Shown one piece after another: positions 44,204 to 54,547 of a DNA stretch of 64,000 bases. Position 1 is the first letter of the stretch, and each line of letters begins with the position of its first letter. This DNA is from Chlorophyllum brunneum (taxonomy: Eukaryota; Basidiomycota; Agaricomycetes; Agaricales; Agaricaceae): assembly GCA_963576785.1 (NCBI GenBank), contig OY756141.1, forward strand, positions 3,286,001 through 3,350,000, in the 5' to 3' direction. Position numbers and translations under genes: made by a program. The notes beneath the pieces were generated by a model. That model was not told the origin of the DNA. It saw only the letters and a list, made by a program, of their open reading frames with translations, and did no database searches.

Positions 44204-44403
44204 NNNNNNNNNNNNNNNNNNNNNNNNNNNNNNNNNNNNNNNNNNNNNNNNNNNNNNNNNNNNNNNNNNNNNNNNNNNNNNNNNNNNNNNNNNNNNNNNN
44301 NNNNNNNNNNNNNNNNNNNNNNNNNNNNNNNNNNNNNNNNNNNNNNNNNNNNNNNNNNNNNNNNNNNNNNNNNNNNNNNNNNNNNNNNNNNNNNNNNNNN
44401 NNN
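44204..44403. other. Assembly gap of exactly 200 N
   Basis: The left side is the L5 ORF2 just before the RT. The right side is the middle of a P450 gene copy. The remaining halves of L5, C2, G2, L2 and G1 should occur to the right of L5 but none does, so the real gap is likely large or the join is wrong. Confidence 0.97.
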
Positions 44404-47400
44404 AAGCGCCATGGAAAACCCTATTGATTTTATTGTACCTACCTGGGAGACCATGTGGCGAGTATGTGCATCGACCATCGCCCACATCCAGGGGACCGAG
44501 GGATATGAAACCCTCTTTGACGAGCTCCTTCAGGCTGAGGCCTCGATCACCCAGCAATTTAGCACGGCTGGCAGGCAAGGATTTAGTGTGAGGAACTTCA
44601 TCGAGGAGGCAATGAGACTCCATCCGCCGGTGAAGCACATCTCCCGCCTTCGCTGCTCCACAGCCGACACCATGCCTTCCAGATATTCGCCGACGATCTT
44701 TTCTCGTATTCAGGATTGGGTTCGTCCTTCGCGAGCTCAGGTGGATGTCCCAGTCAAGGAGGTCGCTGACATAGAGGCAGTCCTTCGAGATCGAGCAATT
44801 TGGTCAGACAATGCCCATGTCTTCGAACCTGGACGTCATCAAGCATCGAATATACAGAGAAGGGAGGCGATCAAGCTCGTGTTTGGGCATGGCCCGTTGC
44901 GTTGTGTTGCAGCATCTTGGGCACCAATAGCAGCGGCCGTCATCTGCGCAACCGTCGTAAGCGAATGTCGAGAGGGCGGGTGGAAGGTGATCCCTGGTAG
45001 CACGATAGGCGGAAGGTTGGGGTGGGATGGCTGGAGGGTGGTGAAATGATCAGGAGGGGTGTGAAATTTTCTTTACATGGTTTCGGATCCTTTTACTGCT
45101 TTTACTGTTCTTTTGTCATATCGGTAACATGTCCCTAGTCCCTTGTCAATTACCGATTTCTAGTCGTGGTTGATGCCATGATATCTCAGGACAACCTCAG
45201 CGATCACAGCTTTGCATCGAAAAGATTACTGAACCCCTGGCGTCTCTCATCGTCTTCACTATAGGTCGCAGAACTATTCCCTCGTTGATCGATGGAGGGC
45301 CTGCTCTCGTTATAGTCAGGTCCGTCGCATATCCGACTGGCAGGATTTATATTCTTCACATGTTCTCCACCTCCGTTGGACACTGAGCCAATGTTTATCA
45401 CCTCGTGGCCCGAATCGGGGATGCCTAGTTCTATACTCGTCCCCTTTCCGTGCCCATGAGCTTTCCATGCACAAGAGTTCCTCCTTCGCTCCTACGTCTA
45501 CCAGGTCCAAATTCTTCGAGGTAATCAAGGCGCTTACTGGAACATGCCTGAGTCACCCGACATGTCAATGAAGTACGCTCGGTACAATCCTACAATCAGT
45601 GTTGCTTTTCTTGTCTCCTCTCTATGTGACATTGAACGGCTTCGTCCCTGGAAATATGCTGCTGAACATCATGCAAGGGATTAGGGCATACCCACATACA
45701 TGTTTCGGACACGAATAGTTGTTGCTGAACACATGTTTTCATTGTTGGCTTCACCTGCCATCCTTAAGGTGGATCGCGATATCTTCCTGGTCCGGGGTTG
45801 AACGTTGAACCACTGACCAGAGCCTCGAGAATTTTCCCACCTCAATCAAGTTAGTGGTAGTCTCAGGATGGGGTGAGTTTTTTCGTCTTCATTCCTAAAG
45901 ATAGCGGGTTCATATAATATACGAGACGATACATTTATACAGCTAGTTACAAGTGGATCTGCACACGACTAATCATGTCGATCTGACCAGTGCTACATCG
46001 AAGAGGGGAATACTCAGCATAGGGGCTAGAAGAGAAAGATAGAGAGAGATATAGTCAGACTGCTTTGTAGGCTTGTATCCTTGTATTGAATAAATGAAGA
46101 CAGTCGACATATTACACTAGGCACTGCCGGAAATCCCGGATATATCCACTCAACGACACACTTCCTTTCGCCTATTGGGGATCGCTTTTAGTCCGCTTCT
46201 GAGGACGTTCCTTAGATGGGCTCGTATTCGGAGACCACAGTTCTTCACGACTACGGGATCCAAGCGTGGTCACCTCTGCAGTCCCAGGTTCAGGATTCAG
46301 AGGTTGAGTCAATGGATCTTGTTGTGTGACTGGATCCCTGAGCTGCGCTTCCCTAGGTGGCTCATTCGCCTTCCGTTCCTCCCTGACCCAAGGGACTGTC
46401 AGCTGCTTGGAAATTGCCTCCTGAGTGTCCCGTTTCTCTTCGTCCCTTCGTTGATATTCGTCCGTAGTTTCCTTAAGATGGGTCGCGTCCGTCTCAGGGC
46501 CCTTTTGCTTCTCGCGTTCGATGGCTTCGTCTAAGATCTTGAGAAGTATGCGATGGGGATAATAGTACTCGTAGCCAGAATAATAAAACGCCACTGTGAG
46601 GAATGTGAACCACTGCCTCATGAGTGGCATGAGGTCACTGAAATAGGGGGAAAAATTCGCAAAGATTTCGTCAAGCCCAGGAAGACCATCGTTCTTGTAT
46701 AATGGTACTTTGGCACCTGGACTGCCGGGAAAGTAATCCTCAATGATATCCTTGGGCAGATCCTTTCGCTTGATCCCCCCAGGCCCGACATAATTAAGTG
46801 GAATGAAGGCCACAGTCCACCAGAGTGAATCGAGGTCGTGGATTGCATTGTGAAACCGTGGTGGTCCTATATGACAACTGACAAACCCGGGAGTTCCCTG
46901 TGTACCCCGAATGAAAATGGGGCGAGTCGGAGAAGGGGTGGTCTGAAGACATACCGTAAGGAATCCAGGTCCCGGAGTGTCGCCCTTAAAGTCAGGTATT
47001 CGGTACCGCTCCTAATGGGATTCAACAGTGACTCAGCATTACAATAAGTCGCTTTCTCACTTTTGGCCAACAAAGGTCTGCAATGGTAGCCTTCCCATTG
47101 AGAGAAGGCCATATCCCCTGCACTGCCCCGACATATTCAAAAGCACGATCTCCCACGACCCCTATTGCATGCTTCATAGCATCCTCGTCTAGCATCATTC
47201 CAAGCATTAGCTTATGAGTTTCACGCAAACCTGCATTTTTCCTGGCCGGGGTATCCATGAGCCTGCCGGTATACTTGCTATGGTCGAAATCGATAACATG
47301 GCCACCGTTCCCTGATATGATCACATTTCCGGGGCTGACATCTCGATGGACTATGCCCTTCTCATACAAGTCCCCGAGTTCTGTCAGTAACAAAGCAATG

Positions 47401-47884
47401 AACAAATGGATTAGGAGAAAATTAATATCTCACCGCAAACAATTCCACGTAAGGATTGTAACAACTCCAATTTGGTTGCAAGGCGTTGGATAGGCCAGCC
47501 CGAGAAACCCAAGACCATACGGCATAGTGTCCTGGAGACCAAGCCAGGGTGATCAGTTTGGTCCTTTCGTCCAGATGATGCATATGAAACGTCAAGATAA
47601 ATCTGCTCCATAGAAGTTGGGGCAGCGCGTGTGTAGCCACCAGAGCCCCTGGGCAGCTCGGTACTTGTGGTGTTTGTCTTACTTGTGTGGCGTTTCCCGT
47701 CATTGGGTAGGAGGAACTTCATCCGGTCCTTGCGGATCGCCTCGAAAGTATCCACCCGCCGCCCTTCCAATTTCACGAAATAAGCCGTCTCCATCCGAGC
47801 ACGCAAGTCGGCCTTATCAAGTATGAAAGCTTCGTACGGCATAGAGTCGAGTCCATGTTTCTTGGCGAGTTCGTCTTGCCCCTC
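44404..47884 (+). repeat. Left arm of a large inverted duplication
   Basis: The arm corresponds to 49825-53320 in reverse orientation and carries a P450 end and the C-terminal two thirds of FunK1. From 44404 to about 45535 it is virtually identical to 53320-52190. Inward of that it diverges at many positions. The stretch 45050-46171 between the two genes has no gene of its own; the short frames in it (45204-45401, 45316-45528) are identical in both arms but look non-coding. Confidence 0.9.
44405..45049 (+). CDS. Cytochrome P450-like gene, left copy, 5' end lost in the gap
   Basis: A 214-codon open frame runs to TGA 45047-45049. P450 hallmarks are the K-helix E-x-x-R in EEAMRLHPPVKHISR and the haem-binding loop FGHGPLRCVAASWAP with its cysteine ligand. 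P450s are haem monooxygenases; the substrate cannot be read from the sequence. It differs by one residue (Glu for Ala in SAMENPID) from the matching part of the right copy. It faces the FunK1 gene tail to tail. Whether a complete gene exists depends on what the gap hides. Confidence 0.8.
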   Translation, partial: SAMENPIDFIVPTWETMWRVCASTIAHIQGTEGYETLFDELLQAEASITQQFSTAGRQGFSVRNFIEEAMRLHPPVKHISRLRCSTADTMPSRYSPTIFSRIQDWVRPSRAQVDVPVKEVADIEAVLRDRAIWSDNAHVFEPGRHQASNIQRREAIKLVFGHGPLRCVAASWAPIAAAVICATVVSECREGGWKVIPGSTIGGRLGWDGWRVVK

Positions 47885-49431
47885 AGGCTGCGCTGGTCCT
47901 GTCGAGTCGCTGTTCTCCAAACTTATATCGGAACCCACCAGCCCGGGCAATCTCTGCCACTGCTGCTTCAAGATGTAGACCTCGGCCTGAAAGGAATTTT
48001 TCAATTACACATTTCAGCTTTCAGAAGAACAGTGGATCACCTGGGTATTCTTCTGCATCCAGTCATCCAATGTAACAACGCGGAAGACATTCGTTCCTCT
48101 CCCCCAAATCCGATGTGACCTGACCAGCTCTACGGGATCTATTGCAATATACTGGTTATCAAACACCCAAGGAATATTGTAGGTACTGCGGTTGTGGAAT
48201 GCAGTCGCGGGTAACGTGTGTGAATATACCGCAGCCCCGGTCCCCTTGTCCCAAATCCGACAGGTTGGGTCCCACCCAAGACGTTCGGCGGGCAGGCAAG
48301 AAAAACTCGCAATGACCCGTATGAAAAGTTCCGGATCCTAAAGCATAAAATCAATCAGTCGATGGGTGCAAGCCTTATTTAAGATCTCCAAACCTTATGG
48401 ATGTCAATTGCCTCCTGTGTGCCAATAATGCCACTGCGATCAAACAAGTATACGTGCAGGAAATTGGTGCAGAGAGTGAGGGCAATAACATAAAGCCGAT
48501 CTAACTGTTCCGTCAGGATGCGCTGAGCGTATGTACTGAGCTGCGCAAGAAGTCGGGTTCTACTCTCCTTGAGTTTTACCTCAATGACCGTGTAAGCCTG
48601 AGTCCACCAAACCTAGTCAAGGACAGACAAGTTAAAAGCGGTTCATGCTTTAGTAGAATATCAATCTTACTTGTGATGCATTATTGTCAGCTTCCGAAGC
48701 TTGTTCAGATGGCTGGTAGCTTTCTGAAGAAACAGGACTCGGCAGTTGTTCGTCCGAGCTTCCTTCCATAGTGATGTCATCGCCCTCGGAGGTACATCAG
48801 CAACAGGGATGAAAAGCGTGCAGAGCTGTCTTACTTCTGATGAATGATTGCTTGTTGTACGAGAACGCCCCGACCGACGAAGTTCTGGTTGGATGACTGG
48901 TGGAACAAACAGAGCCCGGGATGTTGTCTCAACCACCTTATCGGAGGTGAATGTGATGTCTGGTTTCAAATCATGATTTTCGTGATAGTGGTGCGGTGTT
49001 CTGAGAGGCTGATTATGTGTGTCAACCCATCGTCCGGAGAGACAGTCCTTGTCAGGTTGTGCCATCTCCTCGGTGTAGGAAGCTATCTTGTTGATTATAG
49101 ATATGAGAGGGCAATAAATATCTGCCTCTTTACTCTTGGCCTTCTGACCACTAGATTCGGTGGAATCCGGTTCCGATTCCAGTGAGGGAAGTTCTTTCCA
49201 CCTGGCTCCTTCGTAGATTCCTTCGTGTCGAAGATTCTTGAGTATCTCCTCGGGGAGAAGCTTGACGTTGTCGGACAGAGGAAAGAAGGTATCGAGGAAA
49301 GCCTTTGTATCGGGGTCATAAACTAAGATCTCGGGTATATCTTTCATCATGTTGTTCTGGACAGTGCCCGCTTTGGCTTCGACAGGAGGGGGGTCGCGGG
49401 GAGGAGTATCGCGTAGCTGGTTCTGAGGCAT
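46172..49431 (-). CDS. FunK1-type fungal protein kinase, complete, 8 exons
   Basis: Proposed exons (minus): 49431-48835, 48784-48671, 48612-48394, 48337-48041, 47986-47434, 47380-47061, 47011-46955, 46897-46172. They join in phase to 2883 nt, 960 residues, with seven GT/AG introns of 49-58 bp. The N-terminal part contains HENHDLKPDITF, typical of FunK1. The catalytic loop reads HRDVSPGNVII (Asp about 607, Asn about 612) and the metal site is IDFDHSKY instead of DFG. GFLTGTPGF follows as the activation-segment end, then DLDSLWW and a charged, disordered tail. FunK1 kinases are numerous in agaricomycetes; substrates are unknown. The key residues are present, so it may be active. The 57-bp exon 7 and the donor at 47060 are the least certain parts of the model. 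Confidence 0.87.
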
Positions 49432-49824
49432 GGTGAGGTAAATGTGAATCGTAAAGTATACGCCCAGCGTACCAAGCAGGTTTTATAGATAAATGGGGGG
49501 GCTGAAGAGTCGCTCTTGATGACCTCCAACCAGTTTGATAAGTCAGATTCCTAGTGGAGCGAAACCAACAATACCAGGAAACAAAAAAAAACAGGCGATA
49601 TGCGTTCGGTGAAGAAAAAGGAATGAATTCTGTCATGCAGAAGGTCGCTTACGTGGTACCAACGTGATTGCTTTGTGGGTCCCCAGACCACAGCTGCCGG
49701 CAGGGAAACTCTTTTCCGTTCGAAGTCCCGGGAGACAGACAATTACGCCCGTCTGAAAGCTGATATCTAAAGGGACTTGGATAATGAGGTGTCAATAATG
49801 CGACTGTGCGACATGACCAACCCC
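49432..49824. other. Spacer between the divergent FunK1 copies
   Basis: It holds the promoter of the left FunK1 gene and no recognisable coding homology. Homology to the kinase on the right starts at about 49825. The right copy therefore has no upstream half of its own here. Confidence 0.6.
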
Positions 49825-51550
49825 CATGGGCAAGACAACCTCGTCGAGAAACATGGTCTCCACTCTACGCCATACGAGGCTTTCATCATCCATGAGGCTG
49901 GCTTGGACGATCGACTGGAGAATGCTTGGTTCGTGGAAGTGGGAGGGCGGAAGGTGGATACTTGTAAATTCATCCGGAAGGGCCAGACGAAAATTGTCCC
50001 TCCATCCAAGACCGAGAAACAACCTACAGACGAGACAAGAACTCCGAGGCGATCCGGTGGCTCTAGTAGCTACACAAGATCTGCCGCAACCATTTGGGAG
50101 GAGATTCACCTCATCATTGCGAGAATAGCAGCTAGAGCAGCGAGGGGGACGGAGGACCGCAGAAATCACCCTGGCCCGATCTCCAGGACACAATGTCGTA
50201 TGGTCCTGCAACTTCCGGGCTGGCCCATAGAACGGCTTGCAACCAGGTTGGAGTTGCTAGAATCCCTACGTGGAATTGTTTGCGGTGCGATATTATATTT
50301 ATTTTCCTCCTAATCCATTTGTTCATTACCTTGTTCCTGACAGAACTTGAGGAATTGTATAAGAGGGGTATAGTCCATCGAGATGTGAGCCCTGGAAATG
50401 TGATCATATCAGGGAATGGTGGCCATCTTATCGATTTCGACCATAGCAAGTATACAGGCGCGTTCATGGACACCCCATTTCGAAAAAATGCAGATTTGAG
50501 TGAATCTGACAAGGAAATCCTTGAAACATTGCTGGACCAGGATGCTATGAAGCATGCAATAGTCGTCGGAGATCGTGCTCTTGAATATGTCACTGCAGTG
50601 CGGAGGATATGGAGTTCTCTCCGTAGGGCAACCACCATTGCAGACTTTTGCTGGCCAGAGGTGGGGGGTCAACTTATTGTAGTGCTGGGCCGCTGTTGAC
50701 CATGTCCTATTAGGAGCGCTACCCTCTACCTGACTTTAAGGATCACACTCCAGGACCTGGATTCCTTACGGTATGTCTTCGAACCGGCCCTTTCCAAGTG
50801 TACTCCATTCTCATTCAAGGTACACAGGGAACTCCCGCGTTTGCCAGTTGTCGTGTAGGGCCCAAGCCCCACAATGCGATCCACGACCTTGATTCACTCT
50901 GGTGGACTGTAACCTTCATTCCACTTCATCACGCCGGGCCTGGGGGGATCAAGCGAAAAGATCAGCCCGAGGATATCATCAAGCATTACTATAACGGTGG
51001 CCCAGCCGCCAAGGTACCATTATACGAGAACGATGGTTTTATTGAGCTTGACGAAATCTTTGCCAAATTTCCCCCCTATTTCAAGGACCTCGTGCCACTC
51101 ATGAGGCAGTGGTTCACATTCCTCAGAGCGGCGTTTTATTATTCTGGCTACGAGTACTATTATCCCCATCGCATACTTCTCAAGATTTTAGACGAAGCCA
51201 TCGAACGCGAGAAGCAAAAGGGCCCTGAGACGGACGCGACCCATCTTAAGGAAACTACGGACGAATATCAACGAAGGGACGAAGAGAAACGGGACACGCA
51301 GGAGGCAATCACCAAGCAGCCGACAGTCCCTTTGCTCAGGAACGAAAGGAAGGCGAATAAGCCACATAGGGAAGTGCAGCTCAGTGATCTAGCCGCACAA
51401 CAAGATCCATCGACTCAAACTCTGAACCCTGAACCTGAGACTGTAGAGGTGACCACACTTGGATCCCGTAGTCGTGAAGGGCTGTGGTCTCCGAATACGA
51501 GACCATCCAAGGAACGTCCTCAGAAGCGGACTAAAAGCGATCCCCAATAG
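49777..51550 (+). pseudogene. FunK1-type kinase, right copy, lacking the N-terminal ~415 residues
   Basis: Coding blocks matching the left gene are about 49825-50283, 50344-50660, 50714-50770 and 50828-51550, with introns at the same places. The catalytic loop HRDVSPGNVII and IDFDHSKY are intact, and the frame joins as in the left copy to TAG at 51548-51550. The first ATG of the open frame is 49777 (MDNEVSIMRLCDM), but the 37 bp after it are not FunK1. One splice donor has changed from GTGAGA to GTGGGG (50661). A shortened kinase could still be made from 49777, yet losing the whole N-terminal half makes a pseudogene more likely. Confidence 0.8.
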
Positions 51551-53320
51551 GCGAAAGGAAGTGTGTCGTTGAGTGGATCTATCCGGGATTTCCGGTAGTG
51601 CCTAGTGTAATATGTCGACTGCCTTCAATTATTCAATACAAGGACACAAGCCTACAAAGCAGTCTGACTATATCTCCCTATCTCTCTCTTCTAGCGCCTA
51701 TGCCGAGTATTTCTCTCTTCGATGTAGCACTGGTCGTATCGACATGATTAGTCGTGTGCAGATCCACTTGTAACTACTTGTATAAATGTATCGTCTCGTA
51801 TGTCATATGAACCCAGTATCCTTGGAATTGAAGCCGGAAATGCTCATCTTGGTGAAGACTGCTACCAACTTGGTCAAGGTGGGAAAATTCTCGAGGCTCT
51901 AGTCAAGGTTCAATGTTCAACGTTCAACCCTGGAGACGTCAGTGGAGAAGATATCAAGGTCCGCCCCAATGATGGCAGGTGTAGCCAACAATGAAAACAT
52001 GTGTTCAGCAACAACTATCCATGTCCAAAACACGTATGTGGGTATGCTTAATCCCTTGCATCATGTTCAACAGCAGCAGTTTCCAGGGACGAAGCCGTTA
52101 AGTGCCACATAGAGAGGGGAAAGTAACGGTTGTAGGATTGTACCGAGCGTACTTCACTCATGTGTCAGGGGACCAGGTCCGTTCCAGTAAGCGCCTTGAT
52201 TACCTCGAAGAATTTGGACCTGGTAGACGTAGGAGCGAAGGAGGAACTCTTGTGCATGGAAAGCTCATGGGCACGGAAAGGGGACGAGTATAGAACTAGG
52301 CATCCCCGATTCGGGCCACGAGGTGATAAACATTGGCTCAGTGTCCAACGGAGGTGGAGAACATGTGAAGAATATAAATCCTGCCAGTCGGATATGCGAC
52401 GGACCTGACTATAACGAGAGCAGGCCCTCCATCGATCAACGAGGGAATAGTTCTGCGACCTATAGTGAAGACGATGAGAGACGCCAGGGGTTCAGTAATC
52501 TTTTCGATGCAAAGCTGTGATCGCTGAGGTTGTCCTGAGATATCATGGCATCAACCACGACTAGAAATCGGTAATTGACAAGGGACTAGGGACATGTTAC
52601 CGATATGACAAAAGAACAGTAAAAGCAGTAAAAGGATCCGAAACCATGTAAAGAAAATTTCACACCCCTCCTGATCATTTCACCACCCTCCAGCCATCCC
52701 ACCCCAACCTTCCGCCTATCGTGCTACCAGGGATCACCTTCCACCCGCCCTCTCGACATTCGCTTACGACGGTTGCGCAGATGACGGCCGCTGCTATTGG
52801 TGCCCAAGATGCTGCAACACAACGCAACGGGCCATGCCCAAACACGAGCTTGATCGCCTCCCTTCTCTGTATATTCGATGCTTGATGACGTCCAGGTTCG
52901 AAGACATGGGCATTGTCTGACCAAATTGCTCGATCTCGAAGGACTGCCTCTATGTCAGCGACCTCCTTGACTGGGACATCCACCTGAGCTCGCGAAGGAC
53001 GAACCCAATCCTGAATACGAGAAAAGATCGTCGGCGAATATCTGGAAGGCATGGTGTCGGCTGTGGAGCAGCGAAGGCGGGAGATGTGCTTCACCGGCGG
53101 ATGGAGTCTCATTGCCTCCTCGATGAAGTTCCTCACACTAAATCCTTGCCTGCCAGCCGTGCTAAATTGCTGGGTGATCGAGGCCTCAGCCTGAAGGAGC
53201 TCGTCAAAGAGGGTTTCATATCCCTCGGTCCCCTGGATGTGGGCGATGGTCGATGCACATACTCGCCACATGGTCTCCCAGGTAGGTACAATAAAATCAA
53301 TAGGGTTTGCCATGGCGCTT
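49825..53320 (-). repeat. Right arm of the large inverted duplication
   Basis: Counterpart of 44404-47884. The intergenic stretch 51551-52674 has no gene; its part from about 52190 on is identical to the left arm and the rest differs by substitutions and small indels. Confidence 0.9.
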
Positions 53321-53823
53321 TCGATGGGGATGAGGTGGCGCAAATGCTCGTGGAGGCGTTCGGAGAGATGTGAAGGGGGAACCCCCGACTTGGACAGTGT
53401 CCAGAGTTCGTTGATAGACGTGAACACCAAAGCGAGAGACGTGGCATCCAGCTCGTCAACGTCTCTCCCAATGCTGAGAAAACCAGCCAGGATTGTCCTC
53501 AGGACCACGATCTGTACGAAATGGTCGAAAGGAATACCCTGGTCGGTTTTGAACGACATCTCGTCCGCTGTGAGTCGGACCACCAGGCTACAAACCTAAT
53601 GGAATCTTCTCCATCCTCACGTCTGGGGCTCCTTAAGGAGCTGCTGTGAATGCCGGACGAAATCTACATGGAATCTAGGGTCTGGATCAACGAAAGTATT
53701 GGTCAAACCAAGGGCCCGCGCCAGATCCCCATTGGCCCTGGCTCGTTCTTCGAGCAGCTGCGCATGGGGGGAACAGTCGAGACGGCGTCCTAATCCAGAT
53801 TCGCCGGTCGCGCGGTGACCCAT
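52675..53823 (-). CDS. Cytochrome P450-like protein, right copy
   Basis: Main exon 53595-52675 (307 codons with the stop). It contains RLTADEMSFKTDQGI, an I-helix-like FIVPTWETMWRVCAST, the E-x-x-R in EEAMRLHPPVKHISR and the haem loop FGHGPLRCVAAS. An upstream exon reads NNMGHRATGESGLGRRLD to DPDPRFH. A 72-bp intron at 53667-53596 joins the two in phase, though its donor GTAGAT is weak; a GTGAGG donor at 53622 is the alternative but does not keep the frame. ATG at 53823 gives about 358 residues. No N-terminal membrane anchor is seen and the protein is shorter than usual P450s, so an upstream exon may be missing. Confidence 0.68.
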
Positions 53824-53853
53824 ATTGTTGAAGGGAGCATCAGCCGAGGACAC

Positions 53854-54547
53854 TCGGGAATGGACACGCGCAATCCAGGAAGCAACTCATAACTGTCGAC
53901 CTCGTTACATGAGGCATGATTACTGTATAATTGTTACTACGCATGACCATCGGGCTCTTCGAGCAGGTATACTGAAGAGCAACACTTAATAATAATAGAT
54001 AAAATTACACCTTGAACTCTACTCTAACCAGATCTGCCAATTGTAAAATGGTGGACGAAATCAAGTGGGGCCAAGAGTTGGTATGCTTCTCCATAGGGTG
54101 ATATCCATTTCGACGCATACTATTTCTACGAAACAAGATAAGTGAGATCATGAAATGGTGACTATGGTGGTCTAAACTGAGGATAATGAAGATACATTCT
54201 ATACCACAGAGTAAGAAAAGAAATTATCAAGTAAATCAAATCAGGATCACTTGGCTGCTTGTAAAATTCTAGTTTCACTCCCTTTCCTACCCAATTATCC
54301 ACAAAAGATCAATAACCGCTTTCCACCTTGTAGAGCAGCAGGGCTTCCAATTTCGAAAATGAGGATGTTCAAAGGCTGTGATTGCAAGAAGCAGGATTTC
54401 CTCCTTAAACTGTGTATTTATGACGCCGCAAAAATGTATTAGAGGAAACTGTATTTTACAGCACGAGCTTGTCTAGATTGGAGTGTGTTTTCCGCATCTA
54501 TCTACCCAATTAAACCTAAATTAACTAATACCATACTTGAAGAGACA
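53854..54547. other. Intergenic, no gene seen
   Basis: AT-rich with only short frames (54251-54442) that show no coding character. It holds the 3' side of SUV3 and perhaps the promoter of the P450. Confidence 0.5.

Noticed and set aside
42871..45049. Long open frames spanning the 200-N gap on both strands
   Set aside because: They exist only because N translates as unknown. They join L5 ORF2 to a P450 fragment and are not genes.
45204..45528. Frames 45204-45401 and 45316-45528 (and their exact copies at 52323-52520 and 52160-52408) as small conserved genes
   Set aside because: Their perfect conservation follows from the identical inverted-repeat arms, and they overlap each other without coding pattern.
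53595..53622. A 25-bp intron between the two P450 exons
   Set aside because: Too short for splicing. A 72-bp intron keeping the phase is preferred, with low confidence.
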